A DNA stretch of 64,000 nt from Shewanella kaireitica. GTDB taxonomy: Bacteria; Pseudomonadota; Gammaproteobacteria; Enterobacterales; Shewanellaceae. A model generated the notes under the pieces. The model was not told where the DNA came from and did no database searches. It was given only the letters and a program-made list of their open reading frames with translations. Location of the stretch: the NCBI RefSeq assembly GCF_023284045.1, contig NZ_JAKIKQ010000016.1:1-64000 (forward strand), read 5' to 3'. A program made the translations under genes and the position numbers. Below, one piece after another: positions 26,662 through 34,278 of this stretch. The first letter of the stretch is position 1; every line of letters begins with the position of its first letter.

Positions 26662-27981
26662 TTATGGCCTTTTGAAGTTTAAGTTTTCTTCTATTTCGCC
26701 GTCACCGTTTTCGTCAACACTTAGGGTCAACACATCATCAACCACAGTTAAATAAAGTCCTAGACTGCTATCGGTGGCAAAGTCATTGAGCCCAGCTTCT
26801 TCATTGCCGTCGAATATCTGGCTTACGGTTACACGATTGGTGTCTGTGTTTATGCTGTAGGTTCCCCATTCCATACCTGATTCTTCAATAACCTCATTGG
26901 CATCAACTCCGGCTTGAACATAAGTGCCGTCAGCATAAAAGATAAACATCAATAAGCCGTTTTCATAAGCTTCTCCATCGATGTCATGGATTATCCATGC
27001 ACCCAATTCGTTGCTGCTATCAAGCGCTTCAAAATTAAGGGTTTCATCAATAGTACCGTCGGCGTCTTCATCGACTGTTACGTTCAACTCTCCATTTGTG
27101 ACGGCGATAAATAGTTCCGGTGAGCCAGGATCTGTGGTTAAGTCATTGAGACCGACGTTTTCGTTGTCATCAAACTCTTGGCTTGCTGTGACTCGGTGAG
27201 TTTCACTGTCTCGTTGGTAAGTGCCCCACTCCATGCCAGAATCTTCATAGTCGTCATCTGAGTCGACTTCAAAAATAACGTAGGTACTGTTATCAATGAA
27301 TATGATGCTGAGCAAATCATTATCGTCATTTGTTGCATTCCAGCTCCCGATGATCCCTATCTGAATATCTTGTTTCTCAAGCTCTTCAGATAAATGTTCC
27401 AGTGCTGCTTCAGTATCGATCAGCTCTGACACCGCGGTATCTTGTCCACCATTTGCAATGGTTGCTTGCACCGCTGCAGAGGTTGCAAAGTCAGCTGTCG
27501 ACATGCTGAAGTCAACAGGTTCTGCGCTATCAATCGCTGTTTGGGTGATGCTAATGCCATTACTTGGGTCACCATCTTGATCTAGGGTTTGCAGTAGTCT
27601 GGCCATATTGATGACAGCGGTATTTGTGACATCGTCGGTCGCGGCAATATTGAGGGGGGTGACGATACCTGTTGCCGTTGTTGCTGGGAACTCTAAGCCT
27701 CCAATGAAGAAAGTGACCGTTTCACCAGGCAGGTACTGATACTTTCCTTCTGCATCGGTGGTGCCACTAAGTGTTTCGGTTCGATAGCCAATGCCGATAA
27801 CAGCACTATCCAAAAATACACCTGTGTTCGGTGTAACTGTGACAGGAATGGGCTGCGGTAGTGCTTTTGGCTGGGGGTCATCATCACTGCTGCCACAGGC
27901 AACGAGAGTTAATGAAGCCAATAAAGCGGTAGTGATTGAGTATTTAAAATTGAAATTACAGGCAAGACTAGACTTAAACAT
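26662..27981 (-). CDS. Lipoprotein with a tandemly duplicated ~100-residue acidic domain
   Basis: 439 residues; the lipobox LTLVACGSS gives lipidation near residue 29. Residues ~50-110 form a carboxypeptidase-regulatory-like fold (GVFLDSAVIGIGYRTETLSGTTDAEGKYQYLPGE). The C-terminal part is a tandem duplication: units around 215-325 and 326-437 share SGMEWGTY, RVT.SQ.FD.NE..GLND and a D.DG.I.E.LNF ending. The acidic D-rich strands suggest calcium binding. A GGAGC ribosome site precedes the ATG. Exported and outer-membrane or surface anchored; function unknown. Confidence 0.82.
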   Translation of the reverse strand: MFKSSLACNFNFKYSITTALLASLTLVACGSSDDDPQPKALPQPIPVTVTPNTGVFLDSAVIGIGYRTETLSGTTDAEGKYQYLPGETVTFFIGGLEFPATTATGIVTPLNIAATDDVTNTAVINMARLLQTLDQDGDPSNGISITQTAIDSAEPVDFSMSTADFATSAAVQATIANGGQDTAVSELIDTEAALEHLSEELEKQDIQIGIIGSWNATNDDNDLLSIIFIDNSTYVIFEVDSDDDYEDSGMEWGTYQRDSETHRVTASQEFDDNENVGLNDLTTDPGSPELFIAVTNGELNVTVDEDADGTIDETLNFEALDSSNELGAWIIHDIDGEAYENGLLMFIFYADGTYVQAGVDANEVIEESGMEWGTYSINTDTNRVTVSQIFDGNEEAGLNDFATDSSLGLYLTVVDDVLTLSVDENGDGEIEENLNFKRP

Positions 27982-28365
27982 ATCAAGCTCCTTTACAGAT
28001 CTGGTTAGACGATTTGCTGCTGTGCTTCATGTTCAGAACATCCATCTCAGAAGCGACAACATAGTTGAGTTGACTCTAGGTTTAACACATAAATTTCTCG
28101 ACAAAATTATGTCATCATCAAATTCAAGATATTTCAGTAACTTTCATATTTACGGCCGTTGCTGCAATTTTGAATCAATCACTTAGGAGGTGTTTTGTCT
28201 ATTCAGGCAAGCTTTACTTTGGCTGTGGTGAATTCAATCATCATTAAAATCCAACGCTAATCGATGTTGATGACTACTTTTCTATTACTCTCAATATCAC
28301 TGTCAGGCTCATCGACCCTCTATGAAAGGGGGCTGTTTTTTGTGTTGCGTATTGCCTAAAACCTA
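27982..28365. other. Intergenic region upstream of the duplicated-domain lipoprotein
   Basis: About 380 bp without a supportable gene. A plus-strand open frame crossing 27791-28186 lies mostly antisense to the lipoprotein start and lacks a family match. I see no clear terminator apart from a weak CCCTC/GGGGG pairing near 28315-28335. Confidence 0.4.
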
Positions 28366-28475
28366 CTTATACCAATCAGTATAAGAAGTTGATCTACTCA
28401 GAGTGGTTGTTGCGAATTAATTCAAGGCAGACGAATCCAAAGAGAGTAATAACATAATGGTTACTCCCTTATGAA
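28366..28475. repeat. Intergenic repeat-like segment with hairpin
   Basis: CTTATAC-CAATCA-GTATAAG forms a 7-bp hairpin at 28366-28385. About 70 bp downstream, ATGGTTACTCCCTTA (28457-28471) resembles the core shared by the two MITE-like elements at 31982-32243 and 63473-63899. No right-hand terminal repeat is found, so this may be a truncated element of the same group. Confidence 0.4.
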
Positions 28476-28662
28476 TTTATTCTTTGCCGAAGTTGGCAGC
28501 AAAAAAACACTTAGATATAATTCACTTTTAGTGAATATATATTTGCTTTTATGTGAGAATTAAAAAGGAAGTTTTCTGAGACTGTATCGATAATATTTTA
28601 ATGGTGGCTTAATCTATAAAGAGTATGCTGGAAATCAGGAGTTAAATATGAACACTTGTTTT

Positions 28663-28698
28663 AAAACCGCTCCAATTATTAATGCTTGAAGCGGCTTT
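28663..28698 (-). terminator. Terminator of the 48-codon ORF
   Basis: On the minus strand CCGCTTC pairs with GGAGCGG (one mismatch) and is followed by TTTT, four bases after the stop codon of the small ORF. Confidence 0.55.
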
Positions 28699-28701
28699 CA
28701 C

Positions 28702-28848
28702 TCAATTATAACCAAGAATATAACTTGGTGTTTCATCCTCCTGCTCATAGGTATATAGCAGGCTTTCATGCAGTGTCGAGTCCTCTTCTGTGTTTTTTGA
28801 ATGTTCAATTTCGCCCTGTTTATAGTTATTGATGATATATTTTTCCAT
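28702..28848 (-). CDS. Small acidic 48-residue ORF of unknown function
   Basis: ATG at 28848 is preceded by AAAGGACGTTGTA, a good ribosome site, and the frame runs to TGA at 28702. The peptide begins MEKYIINNYKQGEIEHSKNT and ends ETPSYILGYN; it is Glu/Asp- and Tyr-rich with no signal peptide or cysteine. A terminator follows directly. I do not recognise it. The size and clean signals would fit a small regulatory or peptide-precursor gene, but nothing nearby encodes a maturation enzyme. Confidence 0.45.
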   Translation of the reverse strand: MEKYIINNYKQGEIEHSKNTEEDSTLHESLLYTYEQEDETPSYILGYN

Positions 28849-29006
28849 TACAACGTCCTTTAATTTAACTAGCGCTCTCTTTATATATAGTTTAAATAAT
28901 TTACTTTGCTTGTTTCCTTAGTAATTAATTTCGTATTTACTAATTTAAAATAGAGGCTAGCGCCGAATTCACCCCGCTATTGACGATATATTTACTACGG
29001 ATTTAT

Positions 29007-29489
29007 ATGAAATTTATTGTTGTTTTAAGCTTATTACTTTTATTAAATGCTTGTTCAAGTGCACCAAATCGTGACGAAAACCTGCAAGCTGCGCCGAGAA
29101 ATAAGATTGAATTAGACAATGGTATTGCTGTAAAAAGTCAATTAATGCAATTACATAAAGAATGGAAGGGCACACCTTATCGCTTCGGTGGCTTGAGTAA
29201 GCAGGGTGTTGACTGTTCTGGTTTTGTGCAAGTAGCCTTTCAGACCAAATTCGGTTTAACATTACCGCGCACCACTGATGAACAAAGAGCTGTAGGCCGA
29301 AGTGTCAGTAAAAGTAACTTGAGGCCAGGAGATCTAGTTTTTTTCAAAACGGGTTGGAGCACGCGACACGTTGGGATCTACATAGATAACCATCAGTTCT
29401 TACATGCTTCAACGAGCCAAGGGGTGATGATCTCCAGTTTGCACAATAGCTACTGGAAGCAAAAGTACTGGCAGTCGAGAAGGTTGTAG
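29007..29489 (+). CDS. NlpC/P60-family lipoprotein endopeptidase (MepS/Spr-like)
   Basis: 160 residues from the ATG at 29007, chosen because MKFIVVLSLLLLLNACSS is a complete lipoprotein signal with the lipid cysteine at residue 14; the ribosome site is weak. The NlpC/P60 domain carries the catalytic cysteine in GVDCSGFVQ, then RPGDLVFFKTG, the histidine in RHVGIYI and the third polar residue in FLHAS. Such enzymes cut peptidoglycan cross-links in the periplasm. The gene stands alone. Confidence 0.88.
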   Translation: MKFIVVLSLLLLLNACSSAPNRDENLQAAPRNKIELDNGIAVKSQLMQLHKEWKGTPYRFGGLSKQGVDCSGFVQVAFQTKFGLTLPRTTDEQRAVGRSVSKSNLRPGDLVFFKTGWSTRHVGIYIDNHQFLHASTSQGVMISSLHNSYWKQKYWQSRRL

Positions 29490-29740
29490 CAGGGACTTTC
29501 TGTTTTGGCTATTATTTTTGAAATGAGTATCTTTAACTTGGATAGAGATATATTAGATATTTATCAAATTCCATCAGCTAACTTTATGCTACTTTGAAAG
29601 CCATTCTTGAATGCATCTATTTAGTCAGGGTTTATGCACGCTAGGTAAGAACTGATATTATGGCCTCAACAGGTTTTTTACATTCGAAGCAGAGTCGCGG
29701 CGGATGTAATCGCAACAGATTAAAGTGAAAGGATTAAGCA

Positions 29741-30274
29741 ATGAGCAAAGCAAAAATAGGTATTGTTACTGTCAGTGATCGCGCGAGTGCTGGTGTGTAC
29801 GAAGATCTATCAGGTAAGGCGATTATTGACGTACTCAATGAGTACCTTACGTCTGAGTGGGAGCCTGTTTATAAGGTTATCCCTGATGAAACTGATGCGA
29901 TTGAAGCGACGCTAATTGATATGGCGGATGTGCAAAACTGTAGCCTAATTGTCACCACTGGCGGCACTGGCCCTGCTAAGCGTGATGTTACCCCTGAAGC
30001 GACTGAAGCGGTATGTGATCGTATGATGCCTGGCTTTGGTGAGCTGATGCGGGCTGAATCATTGAAGTTTGTACCGACTGCAATTTTGTCTCGTCAAACA
30101 GCTGGTCTTCGCGGTGACTCTTTAATTGTTAACCTACCAGGTAAGCCAAAATCTATCCGTGAATGTCTAGATGCGGTATTCCCTGCTATTCCTTACTGCA
30201 TCGACCTTATGGATGGCCCATTCCTTGAGTGTGATGAAGCGGTCATCAAGCCATTTAGACCCAAAGCAAAGTAG
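29741..30274 (+). CDS. mog: Molybdopterin adenylyltransferase Mog
   Basis: A 177-residue cytoplasmic enzyme that adenylates molybdopterin before molybdenum insertion. The MoaB/Mog core is clear: IGIVTVSDRASAGVYEDLSGK, LIVTTGGTGPAKRDVTPEAT, AGLRGDSLIVNLPGKPKSIRECLDAVFPAIPYCIDL. The C-terminal extension past the core is that of Mog rather than MoaB. It is monocistronic, closed by a strong terminator at 30305-30328. Confidence 0.93.
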   Translation: MSKAKIGIVTVSDRASAGVYEDLSGKAIIDVLNEYLTSEWEPVYKVIPDETDAIEATLIDMADVQNCSLIVTTGGTGPAKRDVTPEATEAVCDRMMPGFGELMRAESLKFVPTAILSRQTAGLRGDSLIVNLPGKPKSIRECLDAVFPAIPYCIDLMDGPFLECDEAVIKPFRPKAK

Positions 30275-30304
30275 TTTGCCCAGGCAGGTTTGAAATACAC
30301 AGAA

Positions 30305-30328
30305 GCCCGAATCAACTCGGGCTTTTTT
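30305..30328 (+). terminator. Terminator after mog
   Basis: GCCCGA-ATCAAC-TCGGGC followed by TTTTTT. Confidence 0.88.
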
Positions 30329-30418
30329 GTGTCTGGAACACTTATGCCAAAACCCATGGATGGTTTAGTTTTGGTAGCTGCACTCAGCTTTGATCAAGCA
30401 AATGCAATCACAATGCGG

Positions 30419-30598
30419 CTAGCATTTCTTGTTGCATAAGCTGGCGGCATTTAGCCCGGTGATGAGTAGCAAAGCAGGGATCATTACGAAGTGCACCATC
30501 GCATTGGGCTCGATACTAAAATTGAGCCAGACCAGTAAGCCCCAGCTCAATAACCAATAACTGATACTGAATAGATGTTTAGTAGCGAATGACTTCAT
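30419..30598 (-). CDS. Small two-helix membrane protein
   Basis: 59 residues from ATG at 30598, preceded by AAGGAG at a good distance. Two hydrophobic segments (ISYWLLSWGLLVWLNF and MVHFVMIPALLLITGLNAASL) make it an inner-membrane protein; the tail ends CNKKC. I do not recognise a family. It is divergent from the GlxA-type regulator, with 126 bp between them. Confidence 0.6.
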   Translation of the reverse strand: MKSFATKHLFSISYWLLSWGLLVWLNFSIEPNAMVHFVMIPALLLITGLNAASLCNKKC

Positions 30599-30724
30599 AA
30601 CGAACTCCTTGTTTTCTAGCTTGTGCCTGTTTGGCTGAACTAATAACAACTTGGATACAGTTTAAATTCTGGACAATTAGTAGATAAGTGTCATTATTGA
30701 CAAAATAAGGGTGATTAGTGACAG

Positions 30725-31747
30725 GTGGCTACAGTGAAAAGAATTGTGATTTTGGCGGCTGATAATGCTGTTGCTGGTGGCATCATTAGTTTTATGGATG
30801 TATTTAGCTTCTGTAATACTTACTGGAAGGTGACACAAGCCAATGCTGAAGAGGATCTGTTTGAGTGTAAAATTCTGTCACCTAACGGAGAACCAATTCG
30901 CAGTGACTATGGCTTATCGTTACCTGTCGTGCCTCACGCAGATGCAGAACATTATTTATCACACGCCGATGCGGTAGTCGTTGCTTCATCCACCATCACC
31001 AACCGCACAGAGTTAGAAAGTTACTTAAAAGCATTTCACCCACATATGTCGAGCCTGCATCAGTTCGCTCAAACGGGCAAGCCGATAGCTGCCTACTGCT
31101 CTGGTACGTTGGTGTTAGCAGCAAGCGGTTTACTCGACGGTAAAACCGCTACTTGCGTCTGGTGGTTGGCAGAACTGTTTAAGCGCAGGTTCCCAAAGGT
31201 GAACCTGTGTATGGAACACTTAGTCATGAGTGATGGACCCATGTACACCGCTGGGGCGACAACCGCTAACCTAAGTTTAGCACTACAACTCGTTAAGCTG
31301 CTGGTAGGGGAACAGATAGCCACCCAAATGGCTAAGGTTTTGCTCATCGATCCTAACCGTATCTCGCAACAACCATTTATGACACTGGATAGTGAGCCAC
31401 GGCATAAAGATGAGCTTGTGAGGCGAATTCAAGATTGGATGCAGCTACATTTAACCCAGAGTTTCATATTGGATGATATCGCGGATAAATTCGCGGTGGG
31501 TAAGAGGACTTTGATCCGCCGTTTCAAGAAGGCACTCAATGAAACGCCTGCAAGCTACATGCAACGGCTTAGAGTGGATGAAGCTAAACGCTTACTGGAA
31601 ACCACAGAGTTAGCGTTAGAGCAGATTGTCGAACAGGTAGGTTATGAGGATGTCAGCTCATTTCGGAAGCTGTTTATTCAGTTAACTAGCGTCTCGCCCA
31701 GAGCCTATCGGCAGAAGTTTAATACTCACAGTTGCTGCGAGTATTAA
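30725..31747 (+). CDS. GlxA-family regulator (DJ-1/PfpI plus AraC helix-turn-helix)
   Basis: 340 residues from GTG at 30725; a GTG at 30734 with AGGTGG before it is an equally good start. Residues ~1-190 form a class-I glutamine amidotransferase-like (DJ-1/PfpI) domain with AYCSGTLVLAASGLLDGKTATCVW, which keeps the cysteine elbow. The C-terminal AraC domain reads LDDIADKFAVGKRTLIRRFKKALNETPASYMQRLRVDEAKRLLE and VGYEDVSSFRKLFIQLTSVSPRAYR. GlxA-type proteins control catabolic genes; the effector and target here are unknown. Confidence 0.87.
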   Translation: MATVKRIVILAADNAVAGGIISFMDVFSFCNTYWKVTQANAEEDLFECKILSPNGEPIRSDYGLSLPVVPHADAEHYLSHADAVVVASSTITNRTELESYLKAFHPHMSSLHQFAQTGKPIAAYCSGTLVLAASGLLDGKTATCVWWLAELFKRRFPKVNLCMEHLVMSDGPMYTAGATTANLSLALQLVKLLVGEQIATQMAKVLLIDPNRISQQPFMTLDSEPRHKDELVRRIQDWMQLHLTQSFILDDIADKFAVGKRTLIRRFKKALNETPASYMQRLRVDEAKRLLETTELALEQIVEQVGYEDVSSFRKLFIQLTSVSPRAYRQKFNTHSCCEY

Positions 31748-31768
31748 ATTCATTTCTGATGGTTGCGA

Positions 31769-31969
31769 TTAAGCTTGCTTCTGGCCCCGGTTGGCGTACT
31801 TGTCGACTGCTTTGCCAGTAGTCGCCCAAATCAGCACACCACCCCAAGCAATCAGTGAAAAGCCTGCAGGAATACAAGCGACTAAGATTAATTTGAAATG
31901 TTTGCGGTTGAATACCAGTGCCAGTAGCGCTGGCAGAAACCATAGAAACACCACCGCTATTGCAAGCAA
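31769..31969 (-). CDS. Small membrane protein resembling superinfection-immunity family
   Basis: 66 residues read from TTG at 31969. Two helices, AIAVVFLWFLPALLALVF and FKLILVACIPAGFSLIAWGGVLIWATTGKA, follow the WFLPALLA...GWxxxLVWA plan of the superinfection-immunity (Imm) family, a broad family also found on chromosomes. The start is unusual: the MITE-like element at 31982-32243 ends 13 bp upstream and there is no ATG between, so the native 5' end may have been displaced. Confidence 0.5.
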   Translation of the reverse strand: MLAIAVVFLWFLPALLALVFNRKHFKLILVACIPAGFSLIAWGGVLIWATTGKAVDKYANRGQKQA

Positions 31970-31981
31970 TGCTAAGAATAA

Positions 31982-32243
31982 ATACCCGTTCTACCTGAAG
32001 ATGCAGGATTCAGTGGGAATTTAATGGACTTTAATCACGGCATTGATTGCCACTAATGGTCATTCCCTTGGTAAAATCAATAACACTGAGTAAAGTCCAT
32101 TAAAGCCCATCGCAGAAGGCTTTGTGCCTGCCCACTTCGTTGTTGCACTAATTTAAAAGGGAATAACCATTTCTACATTAATGCGCCTAGAATTGAGCAG
32201 CCACAATGCCTCTGAAACGAGCACCTTCAAGTAGAATGGGTAT
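31982..32243. mobile_element. MITE-like element with 23-bp terminal inverted repeats
   Basis: The left end (31982-32004) and the reverse complement of the right end (32221-32243) agree at 20 of 23 positions; the left begins ATACCCGTTCTAC and the right ends GTAGAATGGGTAT. There is no transposase gene in the 262 bp. Inside, TTTAATGGACTTTA (32020-32033) and TAAAGTCCATTAAA (32091-32104) make a perfect 14-bp hairpin. Two opposed copies of a core resembling ATGGTTATTCCCTT occur, at 32056-32069 and within 32153-32174. Confidence 0.65.
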
Positions 32244-32335
32244 AGTTATCACTAGCCAAAATATTATCGATAAATTCCATTTTACTCATCTCCTATATTA
32301 AGCCTCCTAAATAGTTAAGAGACTTATTGTTTTAC

Positions 32336-33472
32336 TTATAAGCCAAAGACAATTTTTTCGCTTTTAAGTGACTTTTGCATACCCATTGCTAAACCTGCCG
32401 AAATAACCAATGTGGTGATTGATGACACTGCGAGCTGCACTACCGGTAGCTCACGCCCCTTGATAAACTCCATCAAGGCTTGTAGTTGGCCAGATACTGG
32501 TAGCCATTGCAAAGTATCGGGAGCAATATCATAGCTGGCTGCCATTGCTAGCATCATAGGCAAAATAAGTACGATGGTGAGGTACGACTGGGCTTCCTTA
32601 AAGCTCTTAGCCATAAACGATACAAACAGCTGCAGGCAAGCGGCCATTATGGCAACGGGTAGGCCGATTAGCATCATCATGCCGATGAAATTACCATTAA
32701 CGCTGACGCTAAAGCCTAGCTCCTGCCAAGGGACAAAGCTGTAAGCAAATTTCGATACGATTAAGGTCAGTAGCAGGCCGATCATGGCAAAGATGGTCAC
32801 GGCAAGAATTTTAGATAGTACAATCTGCCCTGTTGATACTGGATGACTGAGCAATAATGCTAACGAGTTACGCTCGCGCTCACCGGCACTGGTATCAATA
32901 GCGAGATTCATGCCTGAAATAAATACCGCGTAGATCATTGTCATAGTGGCAATGCCCAAAATCATGCCTGCTTTTGAGTCTGGTGTCGCTTGGTCTTCTA
33001 CATTTAGCTTAATAGGCTGCATGACTCTAGGGTCAATACCGCGAGCAATTAAGCGTAAACTGCCCATTTCAGAGCTGTATGCCTGCAAACGTTTCTCAAG
33101 GCGGCGAATCGATTTTTGTAGCTTCTCATTGGAAGCATCAGCGATAAGGGTAACGTCAGCGCTGATCCCTTTAGCCATATTGCTGGCGTAATCATCACTG
33201 ATAACTAACAAAATGTCCTTAGTATTCTCGCCGTCGGTTTGGTTAATCCCTTCGCTAGATAAGTACTTTACTAGATCAGGAGCGCCTTGCGGATTGTCGA
33301 TGTTAATATTCAAATCTTCAGGGCTAGTCAGCTGGCCGATCAGCATAAAGAACATGCCGCACATCAGCAGTGGTGCACCCATCGCATAGTAAAGTCCAGC
33401 CATTACCGAGCGTTTGTCTCGTGCGGCATCAATAAGCTCTTTGCGGAGCATGGTGATTATTTTATTACTCAT
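32336..33472 (-). CDS. ABC transporter permease, NatB/ABC-2 type
   Basis: 378 residues from ATG at 33472, preceded by AAAGGATATTGAA; an upstream frame runs into the ATPase gene. One N-terminal helix (VMAGLYYAMGAPLLMCGMFFMLIG), a long extracytoplasmic segment and five C-terminal helices are the pattern of NatB-type permeases. The block TSAGERERNSLALLLSHPVSTGQIVLSKILAV is the conserved cytoplasmic motif. With the NatA-type ATPase it forms an exporter; the substrate is unknown. Last gene of the minus-strand unit with the hydrolase and the ATPase. Confidence 0.87.
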   Translation of the reverse strand: MSNKIITMLRKELIDAARDKRSVMAGLYYAMGAPLLMCGMFFMLIGQLTSPEDLNINIDNPQGAPDLVKYLSSEGINQTDGENTKDILLVISDDYASNMAKGISADVTLIADASNEKLQKSIRRLEKRLQAYSSEMGSLRLIARGIDPRVMQPIKLNVEDQATPDSKAGMILGIATMTMIYAVFISGMNLAIDTSAGERERNSLALLLSHPVSTGQIVLSKILAVTIFAMIGLLLTLIVSKFAYSFVPWQELGFSVSVNGNFIGMMMLIGLPVAIMAACLQLFVSFMAKSFKEAQSYLTIVLILPMMLAMAASYDIAPDTLQWLPVSGQLQALMEFIKGRELPVVQLAVSSITTLVISAGLAMGMQKSLKSEKIVFGL

Positions 33473-33533
33473 TTCAATATCCTTTTGTTGCCGATGTGCT
33501 GTGTTGCATTGCGTGTTTTTATTATTGAATGCA

Positions 33534-34268
33534 TCATGCGGCAATCCCTTCATCGGTGCCGATAAGTTGAATAAAGGCATCCTCTAGTGAGGCTTTACCC
33601 GTTTGTTGGCATAAAGCGTCAGGGCTACCCACGGCAACCACTTTACCTTCTGCCATCACAATCACTTGGTCGCAGAGTGCGGCAACTTCCTGCATCACGT
33701 GGCTGGAAAACAGTACACAGTGACCTTGATTTTTAAGGTCTCGCAATATGTCACGCAGTACTCGAGTGCTCATTACATCTAGCCCTCGTGTCGGCTCATC
33801 GAGAATAATATTGGTTGGCTGGTGGACAATGGCTTGTGCCAGCGCGGTTTTCATTCGTTGACCTTGAGAAAAGCCTTTGCACTGTCTGTCTGCAATATCA
33901 GCTAAGTGCAGTTTATCAATCACATTGCTGGTGGCTTGTTTGGCATCTTTACGCGATAAACCATTGAGCTCGGCAAAGTAACTGATGTACTCCCGCGGGG
34001 TTAAACGTTCGTACAGACCAAATGGGTCGGGGAACAACCCCAGCTGCTGCTTGGCTGCAACCGGTGATTTGGCAATGTTAATTCCGTCGATTTCAGCGAT
34101 ACCATTGTCGGGTTTAAGTAAACCAAAAACAGTGCGTAAACAGGTTGTTTTACCTGCACCATTAGGGCCAAGTAACCCTGTGATTTGACCGTCGAGTGCA
34201 GAGAAGCTTAAATCGTTCAGCGCCTGCACATCTCCGATGCGTTTTGACAAGTTTGATACTTTAATCAT
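33534..34268 (-). CDS. ABC transporter ATP-binding protein, NatA type
   Basis: 244 residues with Walker A GPNGAGKTT, ABC signature FSQGQRMKTALAQ, Walker B NIILDEPTRGLD and the switch histidine in VLFSSHVM. It pairs with the permease encoded 61 bp downstream. The upstream hydrolase gene ends 10 bp before its start, so all three share a transcript. Confidence 0.92.
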   Translation of the reverse strand: MIKVSNLSKRIGDVQALNDLSFSALDGQITGLLGPNGAGKTTCLRTVFGLLKPDNGIAEIDGINIAKSPVAAKQQLGLFPDPFGLYERLTPREYISYFAELNGLSRKDAKQATSNVIDKLHLADIADRQCKGFSQGQRMKTALAQAIVHQPTNIILDEPTRGLDVMSTRVLRDILRDLKNQGHCVLFSSHVMQEVAALCDQVIVMAEGKVVAVGSPDALCQQTGKASLEDAFIQLIGTDEGIAA

Positions 34269-34278
34269 CAGTGTTTCC

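Noticed and set aside
27791..28186. 131-codon plus-strand ORF antisense to the lipoprotein start
   Set aside because: Mostly antisense to a well-supported gene, no ribosome site and no recognisable domain.
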